Assembly: GCA_037074765.1 (NCBI GenBank)
Contig: JBAMDO010000562.1
Span: 545,762-609,761 of the forward strand
Source of the DNA: Mansonella perstans
Taxonomy: Eukaryota > Nematoda > Chromadorea > Rhabditida > Onchocercidae
Length of the DNA: 64,000 nucleotides
Direction: 5' to 3'
Of the stretch, positions 1 to 12,400 are shown piece after piece. The notes below the pieces were generated by a model, which did no database searches, was not told where the DNA came from, and saw only the letters and a list, made by a program, of their open reading frames with translations. Each line of letters opens with the position of its first letter. Positions within the stretch are counted from its first letter, which is position 1. Position numbers and translations under genes: made by a program.

Positions 1-948
1 GATAAGTAATGTCAATTTTAGGGTTAAATGAGCTATTGCAAATTTTATTCAGTCCCTATTTTATATCTAAACTGACAACAAGGTTCTCTTTAGTGTTCAA
101 AATCAATCTAAAGACATTGCAGGAAATTTTATACATCTGCTTTTCGTAAATACTGATCAAAATTTCTTTCAATTTAAAAGAAACAGTGTTGTGTCCTTAA
201 AAAGATAGATGCTTTTGATGCAACAAAAAATTCCTAAACTTTATAAAATGGTAATAAATTAATGATAGCAGGTGAATGATGTCTAGGGAAAGAACTGGGA
301 AAGTATAACAATTCATAAATTTTATTTACTGCAAAGCGGAATACATCAGTCATAAAAAGCATAAATTTTCAACGTAAATTATCATTATTTGATAATTACG
401 CGAACTATCTGAAAGTCATAAACGAAGATTACCATTGGGTCAAAATGCACATACTCCTTGATTTTTTTTCTGATACTTTACACTACAAACGGCCAAATTC
501 TTGATTTTTTGATAATTCATATTAAGAAATTCTTATAGAGTTAAACGGTTTTTAAGACTTCGTAAATTTTAGCTGCAACTATTAAAATAAAATCCTTCTG
601 TAGCATTTTCAGCAAAATTTCTCATCTCTAGAAGTCTTATTTTTACTAAAATTCGGATTTTAAATGTCATTAAAAAAATATCTTGAAACAAAAAAGCTGA
701 TTTTGTGAAAAATCTCCGAAAATTCTTAAATTTTCATTTAAGTCTTCAAAAAAAGTTTTTTTTCGCGTTAACAAACTACATTTCCATGATTTCCGTAACT
801 TCAAATTTTCTTACATAAAGTAGTGCAGCTAAGAAATACAATGATGATTATTTGTTTTGTGTCGACGAATGATGTAAGAGATTCTGATTAATGAAGTGAA
901 AAAGAACTGTATTATTTCCGACAAGATTCTTTGCTTGGATTGTAGTAG
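1..948. other. AT-rich stretch downstream of MAP1
   Basis: No gene or repeat was recognised. It should include the MAP1 3'UTR, which would be transcribed leftward from 949. Confidence 0.5.
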
Positions 949-3900
949 TTATATTTCGAATTTGAATGCAGCACAAGTATCATCAGTGCCGCCACTGGAT
1001 AGCCTCAATGTACAGCGCTCAACCGAACAACGTAAACTGATACCCGCTTCGGCTATTTCATTAGCCTGAAAAAATAAGCATATATTGCAAAATTAGTTTA
1101 TGGGAAAGTGCTTTGGCTGACTGAAATCAAAAGACACCGCAAACTAGAAAGGATAAGACTAAAAAACATTTGTAAAGAGCAGAACAGAAGATTAAAACTC
1201 AAAAAAAACTGCATTAGCAAACTGATATCAGTTGATATAAAAAATTCAATTAAAAAATTCTTAGAAATGTCAACAAATGGAGGTGTATGGAAAATATTCA
1301 ACAATACTGTATGAAAAGAGAAATAAAATAACTAGCTTTTGTATTCTAAATAGACCGAAAACACTCGGCTTCAGCTCTCAGCAAGAATCTCAACTACACT
1401 GAACAACTTGGGACAGCATATTTTGTGGATACAACTTAAAATACACAAAATTATTTAATCTCATCTGCTTTTGGTTGATTTGCCGGTAGTTTGAATTCGC
1501 TGTTCATTTTATGCATATGCTTCAGCCCGTTTCATATTATCCATATAATTCAACAATTTCATCTTACCTTTCTGCTCACTATTACATTAAATGTTAGGTT
1601 TTCTCATATTATTTTTTCATTGACCCAATGATCTCATCAGTGGAGTATTTGGATTTTAGACAAAAAGAAAAATCCTTCCATTTGTAATCTTTTATAAAAT
1701 TTGTTGCAAAAAAAAATAAAAACTCACTTTTTCATGACTATATAATGTCATTTCATCGGTATCATGTGTTGGAAGCACATCCACCTCAAGTTCTGTAAAC
1801 CCGAAACTATACAAAATAAAAGTATAAAGAATGGCAAAAAACTATTTTACAATTTTCTTCACATTCTGTAGTTCTGAAAACATCTAAGTCACAAATCATT
1901 TAGCATTTCCCTCTTATCGCTTATGTCTTTTTTAAATAAACACAGCTATAATTGAACATATCCATAAACCTTAGAATACCTGGTTTATTCCATGCTGCTT
2001 TACCAGCAATAAGACCGTCGATAAAATATGTTCGTATGGAATCTTTTCCACTCAATACGTAACGCCTTAAAAAACACAAACATGATTTCAATTACAAAAA
2101 TTATAACATAAAGTAGGATCAGGTCTAATAAAAATAATATATTAGATATTAGAGTAAATTATAAAAAGTATTCGCAGTTTTTTCGAACCCACATTTAAAG
2201 CAAACGAAGATGTTAATTTGAATAGTATTAAGAAATTCTGTTAGATTTGTTCGATATTTCTTTAATAGAACACGTATTGGTGATTTCTGTATTTTTTTTG
2301 ATTTTTAATGGTTTTATTTTTTTTCTTATGAGTCTGTTTTCTTGTTAATTTTTTAGTCCTTTGTTAGTTTTTATATTGTTTATTTCTTCTATTATTCAGG
2401 GGAGCCAGTATCCATTTGGAAGTTGGTTACCAAAGGCTATGGCCGCCCTACTCCTATAAGTGATTTAGTAGATAGAAGAACGCTAGTTATTGGTTATTGC
2501 GGGTATTATATTAATGGATTGTTATGTTTTTGTTACTTTAAATTCTGATATTTTGTCTTTTGCTTTTTATTTGGTTTTTGCTCCTTAATTGCCGAAGATG
2601 CAAAGAAGATTGTAGCTTTAAGTACTATATCTCAGATTGGTTTTTGTTATTTAGCCATTGGAAGTGGTTGTCATATATTTGTCTTATATCCGTACGATTA
2701 GCTACTTTTTTTTTAAGAGATTGTTGTTTATGAGGTGGGTTATTTAATTTTTATTAATTTTGGTCAACAGGATTATCGAGGCTACCCTTATATGAGGCTC
2801 TTTACTCCAAAAAGCACAGTATAATAAAATTACCGCTACATTCATAACCGTCATTCTCCCAAAGATAAACTTATGTGAATAACTGATTTTTTGACAAGAG
2901 AAACTTTTTATGCAAACCTGGATCGAATACTAGTTACGAATGCTTTTGCTGCTTCCTCATCTTTCAGTAAAGGATGGGCACCGTGATGTGGGACAAAAAC
3001 AATGTCGAAATATAGTGGCTGGGATAGTTTGGGCTTAGTTTTTATACCGTTAACGACAGGTTTCGCACGTGTCCGAGTAACATTCGTCATCGGTGGAAGG
3101 TACAATTCTTCCGCGTGGTTTTCTTCATAGGTATTTTGATCCTGGAATATAAGTATTGCGAAGATAATAAAAAGGCAATAAAAATGGAGTGATTGCTATC
3201 GTCAAATTTGGTTTGCAGTTTGCAACAGATTTTATCTAGCTGGTCAGTTCGAAAACGGAGCTACTAATTGCCCATTAATTCCTAATATTATTTGGAACTG
3301 CAAAGAGACTTCTACCTCAGGATATATGAACACATTACCATAATCAATAAAAGCTAGATAACTAACAAGAATGGCATAACCAGAAAATAGATTCAAATAA
3401 GATCATAAGACCGATTGGTGTTTCGCATAATTTGATATATTACGAGATGTATAAATCTAAATGATTGCAGTAAAAACAGTTATAAATTAAAATATACCGC
3501 AAGCGCATTAGCATTATCATTGATATCATTGACTGTATTGGTAACTCGTTCATCAGATACATTTCTGACAGCATTCAGTTGCTTCATACAATCTGCTGCA
3601 GCTACTTCTGTTGTTGAATGGACATTATTGATTATCTGTGTCGTTAGACCTTGGACATGACGCTCCAGCTCAGGCATTGTTTTTCTTGCATTATCAACCA
3701 TTGCAGATGCTTCGGCTAGCGAATCGATCACCTCATCTAGGGTTGGATCCGGCTGGAAATTAATTAATTACAAAGTTAACTTTCTCAGAAGTTCACATAT
3801 CTTGTCAAACGAATATCAATTACTATAAACATAGTGATTATGTCCATCACAATTCCGATTGCTTCAGACATAGGAGTTCATGGATCAAAAAATCCCATAT

Positions 3901-6900
3901 TGATTAAACTAATAAATCAGAATATAAAAAATCACAGACGGACAAAAAAAATCACAAGGCGTACCGCTTCGCATTGATCTACTATTTCTCTGAAAGTACA
4001 TAGAGAATTCCCAAACACACCTGAGCAGTAACTGAGTCACCTGAACAGCTTTTTTGAGCCGAGAATGCTTCACGTTTGATACCAGATGATATCTGCATCT
4101 AGAAGTTGTTCAGATGATTAGAAAAAGCTACTTTATGAAGTGAGCCTATACAATGCATACAGTAAATGGATATCTTCAAGGAAACTGCAAAAAAATTAAT
4201 AAAACTTCTTTGAAATTTTTACCTTTTCAACCTCGTCACGTGAAATCGTCGTTCTTTCAGTTTCTTCACGTTCGTCATCCTGCAATTGTTCCAGTGTTCC
4301 ATTATTGAGTTTATTTAATGACAACGGTTTTACTAAAGATTTCGACATTTCAAATTCATCGTTATTCATTGGTGACAACTAAAACATCGATTTTTTGTTT
4401 CATTGCTAACACAGCTCCAAATATTTTTGCACTTTTAGCGTTAATTCTTCAATAAACTAACATATTAATTTAATAAAATCCAAATAAATAAATGTTCAGA
4501 AAAATTTTACTTTCTGCAGCGTTGGAGAGTCATCAACAATCCCTGTTACTAGACCAGCCAAGAATGGAGTGACATCACCAAATAAATCTAAAAAAGCAAA
4601 CTATTTCTAAGATATATGAAATACTCAAAAATGTAGAATCATATGAAATAATCGAAAGTGTAGAATCTAAAGCAAAAAAATTTATTGAGACGAAGATACT
4701 CTGTAAATTCTCTTTGTGGATAACTTCTTGATTAGTTCCGCTGATAGTTTCGTTCATACTTCGATCATGATACGCAATTCTCTCTTTTGAAGCGGATGCA
4801 TCTGAATAATCATGAACCATATCAGCTATTCCAAAGGATGGCATTGATTGTGTTACAGGCGTAGAATCAAGTAGTGGCGTGTCCTGTAATGGTAACGTCG
4901 AATTTAACAAATCGAATCCTTTTTCAGACGTTTTCTAAATGCAAAGCTTATAGCCTATAAATCCAAAGTGTATTTAAAAAGCATTCAGATTTCAGATTTA
5001 TTACAAAATAACACTCTCTCTATGTACTATTGAATTTGGCAGACAAATCGTTGCCTCTTTCATGGAATCTCCAATAAAATTCTTGGCTTCGTCTGAAAAA
5101 TCCATACTGATTCTACGCACTTGCATCGGTTCTTCAATGCCATCTAGTAAACCATTTTCATCCGGAACTTGTGGGACAACTGCACTTTCAGGTGTTTGTG
5201 GAATTTCGGCAATGCCATCTAGCAAATTATTATCATCCGGAACTTGTGGGTCAACTGCATTTTCAGGTGTTTGTGGAATTTCGGGAGATGTGGAAGTGTT
5301 ATTTTCCATTTCAAAAGAATGTTCAGCTTCAAAAGGGAGTACAGGATGTGATGGACTTGTTGCGTTTTGTGGGTTACTTAAAGATGGCAGATCAATCGGT
5401 GCTCCTATGTTTTGCTGTACCTCAGAAGACTGTACATCTGCCGCAACTGGATCTGCGCTTTGAATTTTCACCTCAAAGTATAACATCCATTAAACAAAGA
5501 AAAAAATTTGAAAAAAAAAGTCAACATGATACGTATTCGTATTCGCCTTTGATTCCAAGCACAAATCAGGCAAAACTATACATGTTCAAAACTATTCAGG
5601 CTTCATTCATAACATTCATAAGTAGATGCAAACAATGGCGCCACAGTGGACTTACATTTGCTTTTGGAGTTCTTATTTCAACTTTATCGGCCGGTATCGT
5701 TTTTCCAATCTTTCTTTCTTTTGGCTTGCTTTCGGGAATGGAATTCTTCTTCGTATTACTTGGTTGAGGTTTTCCTGACTTACTTCCAATTTTAGTTTCT
5801 GGGGTATGAAATTTACCGGTGCCTATAGCAGATGCCTTCAGTGATTCTGTAACTGGTTTCTTTGCACCCACAACAAGTCGTGATGGTGCTAATGACTGTC
5901 TGAAATAAATTATTCCGCTAAAATTGCTTCAAACTTGAAGCTTAAATCGAATATGCCAAAGTTCCCGATGCAGAGATTAGATCGTACTTCTTGAGGGAAT
6001 CAAATAATATTGTGACTAAAGAAAGAAAAAACTGACCTAACTACTTTTTTCAAAGCTTCATCAGATGCAGAAGTTGTCCTTTGCATTACAGGACGTGACG
6101 ATGACGAATTGGAGGGATTTTTCGCTATAACATTTAAAAAAAATAAATTTTAAAGCAGAAGACGTAATATATCCAGTTAATAAAGCCTATTTTTATGCTT
6201 TTGCTCCATTCTCCTCTTCTCTATCGTTGTGGTACGAAAGAAAATTTATAATTAATTGAATAAAATATAACAATAAAAATACAAAAATTATTCATCGAAA
6301 GATAGCTAACAACACCGAGGATTTCAATCGCTTAACACAATATTTGAAAAATTGTGACAAATATATACTAGGTGTAGATTTTCGTATAATTTTCCCCGGA
6401 TAAGCCGTCGATGGTTTCTCTTTCGTGGCTTGCGTAAAGTGTGGATGACGTAAATATTCCTCATTTTTCAATTTCTCCAGCGATGCATAAAGTTTTTCCA
6501 ATGAACAGGATCCTTAAATAAGGAAAATATGGAAATAATAAATCTTAAATGTTTGATAAAAGAATCGTGACAACATAAAATTCATTCAAGCAACATGTTT
6601 ACGATCTTGTCTTTTGAATTGTTTACCCAAATATACTTCCATTTGTTTAATTTAAGCAGCTTTTATACGAATTAATCAAAAATGTTTGATTTGTACCAAA
6701 AGAACAAATCTCCCAAGTGCAGGACAAAAGACACACTTACCCGTGATTAGAATGCGTGACACCGGTAATGTATGATCGGATGGAAGCCAAATCAAAAGAA
6801 GTGCTAGTGATGTTAAGGCAGCAAATTTCTCTATATTTTCATCGGTTTTTAAAGCATGTACAAGCGAAGTTAGATCTTTCGAACCACGTTCTGGATTCAG

Positions 6901-9293
6901 CACAATCATGCGCAGTGCGCCCTCTCCTATCACCTGAAAAAAGAGAATTTCAAACTCAGCGTGGAGACTACATAACTGAATAGTGTAGGAAAGCCGAAGA
7001 ATAAACGACTGATTTACAACTTTAATTGTGATCTGAACAGAGTGTAACTGCTCAAAAATTATTCAAAAACTATTCATGGTTTTTAAATCTTTTTTCTAAA
7101 TATCTATTAAATGAACATCTATTAATTTCTACTCAATTTTTTGAGTATTCATTTATGAAGAATTCTCTAAATTTCCGGTTCCCACATTTACTTCCATAGT
7201 AAATTCGACAAAGACTATAACATCCAATAAATACTATATCCGAAAATGAAAACGCTTAAAGTTATTGAAACAGTGTAAGCAGAGAAGAGACAACCCAAAA
7301 AGAAATGAAGGGATTAGAAAAATTTGATTGAAGAACCAACCTCATACAAAGTTATTGCTTCTACCTTTGTACTGGCAAAAGCCTCAATCGGTTTCAGACC
7401 TGCCTTACGCAAACCTTCATGCATTGTACGTAAAACTTTTGAAGCTTCACTGTCGCCGTTTGCTATACTTGAAGGCGGCAAATTACAAATTAGAGAACCA
7501 AAATTTGGATGGCACTGAAATTAAGAAAAGTTATTCTTTCTGTTTTCTGCACTATCATTTTCAACTATTTCATGTACAAAAATATTTACTTTCGCCTAGG
7601 ATCAATAATACATTTGCATGTGTTCTTATGTTTCCTATGCTGCCTGTTAGATAGAAACTAACCCTACCTTTTATCCAAGCTTCATATAACTTGAATGATT
7701 TTATAATACAGAATTTTCAATGAAATCATGATTTTTATTTTAATATTTGTTAAAACACCCAGGTTTAAATCCCCTTCCACCTTTTGTTGGCCAGAACCAT
7801 CTCTAAATTTATTCCACCCAGCTATACTATCTTATTAGGATATTTGCCTTTAAAGCCTATCAAAAAAAAAAACTAAAAAAGATATTAAAGGTGTATGCCT
7901 TATCAAACTAAGGTTTAATTCAAAAATTTGCTCGGTAGAATTAGAGACGTACCTCTTGCAAGCATTTTCGCATTAAAATCGCTGAGATTCCTTGCAAACA
8001 TTTTGGACTTACACGAGTGACCACTGCTGCTGATACTGCAAATAAAAAAAAAAAACAATTATTATAAATAAAATTTTTCTTTCAAATTCTTTCGCTTGCA
8101 ATGAATTGACGGAAAAGAAGCCAAAATGCAGCGAATTTCAAGCAACGAAATAACAATACACATAAGATTTTTTGTTCAATAAAATTTACGTGACAAGTAA
8201 CAGTTATTTGGCAATGAAAAAACAAAACATGTGTAAAATAAGAAAAAAATCAGACCAAAATCAGTTAAACAAATGAACAAATAATTAATATATAAGATAT
8301 GTCACTCAAGTATATTAATGGTAATGGTTAGCTTATTTATCTTTAAATTTATATAGTACAGCTGTAAAATGAGCATTTGAACATAAACAAGTAACATAAA
8401 CTGATCCCAGAATTACTTACTTTTATCATAATTACGAATTAAGTTCCAGTATGGAACAACTTTCTGATCGCCTCCATCAAGAAGTATCGAGAAACCATTC
8501 ACTGAAAAAAACGCAGCATCCTCATTCCCACCGGAGAATATATACATCAGTGGACAACGGGTACGGATACTTCCAACAGAATGGCCTGCCGGCAATAACT
8601 GCACTAGATCTGTATCTGAAAAGTTTAGCAAGCTATACGCTTAGAAAATATTCTACATTTTTTTTTTCAATCAGCAGTATTTGTTTTATGAACCTCGAAA
8701 GAAAAGTTTAGATCATTTATATATATGGATATTGTCATATTTATCGATAGTTTAAACACATTTATACGAGGGTTTTAATGCATCTTCTCAAATTAACTGA
8801 GCTCTTATAGAAAGCAATTGCAAAATTTAAATGCTACAGAAGAAACTTATTTCTTTAAATGCTACACAAGAAACTTATTTCTTTAAATGCTACACAAGAA
8901 ACTTATTTCTTTAAATGCTACACAAGAAACTTATTTCTTTAAATGCTACACAAGAAACTTATTTCTTTAAATGCTACACAAGAAACTTATTTTTTTAAAT
9001 GCTACACAAGAAATTTATTTTTTTAAATGCTACACAAGAAACTTATTTCTTTAAATGCTACACAAGAAACTTATTTCTTTAAATGCTACACAAGAAACTT
9101 ATTTCTTTAAATGCTACACAAGAAACTTATTTCCTGTATCATTAGTTAATTGAAACATTAAAGCATATTTCATATGTTAGTTGGTCAATGAAAATAATGA
9201 ATTCCAATCATTTAAATTTAAACACTCTATTCCTAAATCTTGATAGTGCAATATAGATGGAATGTACAAAGTCAAATTTTTACCTTGAATCAT
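949..9293 (-). CDS. MAP1/futsch-family microtubule-associated protein, 18 coding exons
   Basis: Coding exons in transcript order: 9293-9284, 8615-8421, 8035-7953, 7514-7341, 6933-6741, 6512-6369, 6124-6037, 5899-5656, 5471-5028, 4934-4700, 4587-4511, 4378-4223, 4092-4021, 3752-3498, 3141-2918, 2065-1970, 1806-1728 and 1065-949. All junctions have GT/AG borders and matching phases, giving 2886 nt and 961 residues. The N-terminal part (exons 2-6) has the MAP1 pattern: LLDGGDQKVVPYWNLIR, then the stretch around MIVLNPERGSKDL and LLLIWLPSDH. The last four exons carry the MAP1 light-chain end (FDIVFVPHHG, YVLSGKD, VLPTHDTDEM, FKFEI-stop). The middle is Ser/Pro/Glu-rich and poorly conserved, as is usual in the family. 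Family members bind microtubules and act in axons and the cytoskeleton. The first coding exon is only 10 nt (ATG ATT CAA G). An acceptor just upstream, with exon sequence from 9402, could receive a 5'UTR exon or a spliced leader. The least certain junction is the donor of exon 16: the in-frame site AAG|GTTTAT competes with an out-of-frame CAG|GTATTC 10 nt earlier. Confidence 0.9.
2275..2800 (+). pseudogene. nad5: Nuclear mitochondrial insertion (NUMT): nad5 fragment
   Basis: This T-rich stretch lies in MAP1 intron 15 (2066-2917), on the strand opposite that gene. Read on the plus strand it gives NADH dehydrogenase subunit 5 signatures in order: FGSWLPKAMAA, then PISDLVDRRTLVI after a one-base deletion near 2449, then EDAKKIVALSTISQIGF, and finally VGYLIFINFGQQDYRGY after another break. 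A TGA near 2550 falls where nad5 has Trp, as expected of the invertebrate mitochondrial code. Frameshifts and stops show it is a fossil. The ends are approximate: homology fades at about 2275, and after about 2800 the sequence is unrelated. Confidence 0.87.
5136..5285 (-). repeat. In-frame 75-bp tandem duplication in MAP1 exon 9
   Basis: Two head-to-tail copies of a 25-codon unit lie inside the acidic central exon. Each encodes EIPQTPE(N/S)AV, then PQVPD, then LLDGI. The copies are 75 bp apart and differ by a few substitutions, so reading frame is kept. Repeat number may vary between strains. Confidence 0.85.
8829..9133 (+). repeat. 28-bp minisatellite, about 11 copies, in MAP1 intron 1
   Basis: The unit begins AAATGCTACACAAGAAAC and ends TTATTTCTTT. 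The ATGCTACA core recurs at 8831 and then every 28 bp to 9111. Copies are nearly identical: the first has ACAGAAG for ACACAAG, and two around 8990-9020 have T-rich changes. It lies between the 10-nt first coding exon and exon 2. Confidence 0.97.
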
Positions 9294-9402
9294 TTCACTG
9301 ACGTTGCTATTATTACTCCTATTATCACAGCTAATAATAGATTTATGTTGCTAATAGTTGTCCGAAAAATTCCTTCGTCGGAAAGACTCCTTCCGTGAAC
9401 AG
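9294..9402 (-). promoter_or_regulatory. 5' leader exon of MAP1 and probable splice or trans-splice acceptor
   Basis: On the minus strand TTTCAG at 9405-9403 precedes a leader of 109 nt that ends at the start codon at 9293. The leader has stops in every frame and so is untranslated. The acceptor could join an upstream cis exon (a possible one, with a GTTTG donor, lies near 9558) or receive the nematode spliced leader. Sequence alone does not decide. Confidence 0.4.
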
Positions 9403-12400
9403 CCTGAAACATTAATTAATGATAAAACTGATCAAGAAGATAAAAGTTTAGAGCATATAAGATGAAATAGAATTCATCATCATTCGCGCATAAAAAACAT
9501 GCCATAAAAATCAAACATAAATGATCGAAAATGAATTTTATTGAAATTCAAACAAACCTTCCCACGAATCGAGACAAACTTCACCTCCTCTACTGACCCT
9601 AGGCCCATTATCAATGCTATTAAAACAAAAACCAGCCCAGCAACAGATCGTTGTTATCGTAGGCGACTTGTGAAAAAGACTGGTCCCATAAGTTTGTGCT
9701 GTTGATATTAGTAGTAAAGATAGAAAAGTGTCTTGAAAATAGACGTATCACAAATGTCCCAATTAATTAACCGTCCATTAACGACTAAATTTCGTGTAAA
9801 AAGATGTCAGATAAGTGGTGATTGTCGAAATTTCAACACATTCTTATGTCAAAAAAATGCAAAATTTCTTTCCGTCAAATAAATCTCAAAATAGAAATGA
9901 TAATTTCAAAGCATTACTAATAGATTGATTCATTTCTAAGAATTATTAATTCATTGTTCAAATTATTTCGATACAATCTGATTCATTTTTTTCCTCATTC
10001 CTATAGCATTTGATTTTGATTCATTGTATCAGCTCGATTAATCACTGTTTCTTACCAATCTTAACTTTTTTTTTTTTTTTTTTGCTTAACGGGCAATTGA
10101 TGGCAATAGATGGTAATGTGGATTTAATTTCAATAAAGGAAATCATTGCCTGAAGGGTTGCCCAAATGTCTATGAAATAATATATATTACGTTGTCATGG
10201 TAATCTCTTAATTTCTTATGACAGTTCTAGAACACATTACGATCTGTCATAGAGTTAAATTGTAGCATCATTTAAAGAATCTAAATGGAAAGAAGAAATC
10301 TGCAAAATACACACAAGTGGCAAGATACAATTCATTTCTAATGTGAAAATTTAATTTTTATCCCTTAGGAAGCAAATATAGATATGAAATAAATCTGGCG
10401 AGAAAAAAAACTTTTCTGCTTTAAAAAATCATTAGAATGCGATTCATTGGATAAAACGTGTCAATAATTTTTTATTATCTTAGCACATCTGGCAATTCCC
10501 ATGAAAGGATAATTGCCCATTTTCCGGTTACAGTATATTACTGTTTCAACGAGCTATCTGTACTATTTTATTTCAAATTATTTACTCAGCTATCCATTAT
10601 AAGTTGACTCAGTTAAAAAAATTAAAAGAATAAAGGACGTAAAGTTGATATAAAATCACTTTTTCTCAACTATTTCAGTGTTTATTTTAAATTTATTAAA
10701 CAGTGTTTTAAAATTTTATTTCCGGAAATTTATACATCTATAAGCGCAAAATGATGAATTTTCGAGATTTTACCAACCTAATTTGAATTGTAGGATTTAT
10801 GTTTGCTATTTGCAGCGACAAAGTAAATAACAATTCACAGGATTATCAACTTGTTGCCTAAAATACTTGCAAGTAGCTCTGCGCGTCAATGTTAAATTTG
10901 TCTACAAATTGCTCCATTGATCTTGATCCCAGTATTATAAATTTGTGAATCGACAGAACTCTCGTAGCATTCCGATAACAAAGTGTTTACAGTTCCTACT
11001 ATTACAGGTGATTTCCATTTTTAATTAGAAACTTCCGCAATGCAAGATGCTGCTTAAATTGTTGTTAAAAATATTTAAAAAATATTTTAGAGTCAATCCA
11101 TTCTGAAAATTCTATGCTCCTCTTATTATATTTTAGAGCCATCTTCCAGCATCACATGATACCAGCGATTAATAGATTAAAATGTCTCATCTAATAAATC
11201 TTGGAGCCATCATTTGCATCTGTCAATTACTCGAACAAGGAAATGAGAAAAAATTATTTGGAAATTAATTAAAATAGTGCCCAGTTAAATAAATATGTCG
11301 ATTTCGTAAAAGCAAATGCTTAATAAATTTCAGAGGAATTACATCTATAGCATTCAATTTTTTAAAAAGTTTACGAATCAATTGATTGAATATCATATTC
11401 GTAGCATGGAATTTGTGGAATAAAGACATAAGAACAAAAAACAGACTTCTTAAATCACAAAAATTCTAACTTCTTTAAAACAGGTATATTTGCTAGCAAG
11501 TTCAAATAGCAAAAAATGGTTTTTATCTGAATAATGAGCAAGAATGAATGAGCAAGAAATATTTACTTTTGAATGGAAACATACTTTTCAAGCAAAACTG
11601 ACACTAATGGAAAAAAATCTGTTAGAATAGAGGAAACACGAAAAATTCCATCGGAGCTATTTTTTGTGAGGAGCAGGACTCATTCGACTCACTCTAAAAA
11701 AACAAATAAATCCAGTCAATTGCATAAATTATATTTTATATTGGATACGGTGAGATGCGAACATACATAATTACACAGTTGCCTGCTGCAAAATGTTCAG
11801 TTTTCATTAAAATTTAAGATAAAAAACAACTGGGACAGGCCTTCATGAATAACACTGACTTAATTCATTAATATCTAATTCTTTTGTATTTGTTGGCAAG
11901 GTAACACTGACCAGACAATTTATCAAAAAATGAACAGATGATTAGATGATGCATAACAATGCTAAATAGTGATTGCATAGGCCTCTAAAGAAATAAATTG
12001 ATAACGATTGCTATCCTATTCCTTCACTAGACTATAAAGGCTTGCACTATAAGCTATAACCATTCGATTTTTCAAAATTTTTTTAATCACTGCTTAGATA
12101 GGACCGATAATCACTGTGATGAAAACATTGCAATTTAGTAGAGAAAAAAATATTGGGGGAAGCCAGAAAATTTTAGGATCAAAAGAACAGAAATAGGCGC
12201 TGCTGTTCACTGGCAACAATATCAGACAAAACATACATTCATTGCTTGACTCATTTATTATCGCAGATATTGGTTGTTTCCATATAATGCAAATTAATGC
12301 AGCCAACACTTGTACATGTACAGGAATCCATGTTGTTTAGGCTAGAAATTTAATACTAGAATCCTAATCAGAGAAGATACTGGCAAACATTTATTGAAAA

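Noticed and set aside
5062..5767. Two overlapping plus-strand frames of 133 and 198 codons
   Set aside because: Both lie antisense to MAP1 exons 8-9, whose phase and repeat structure explain the openness.
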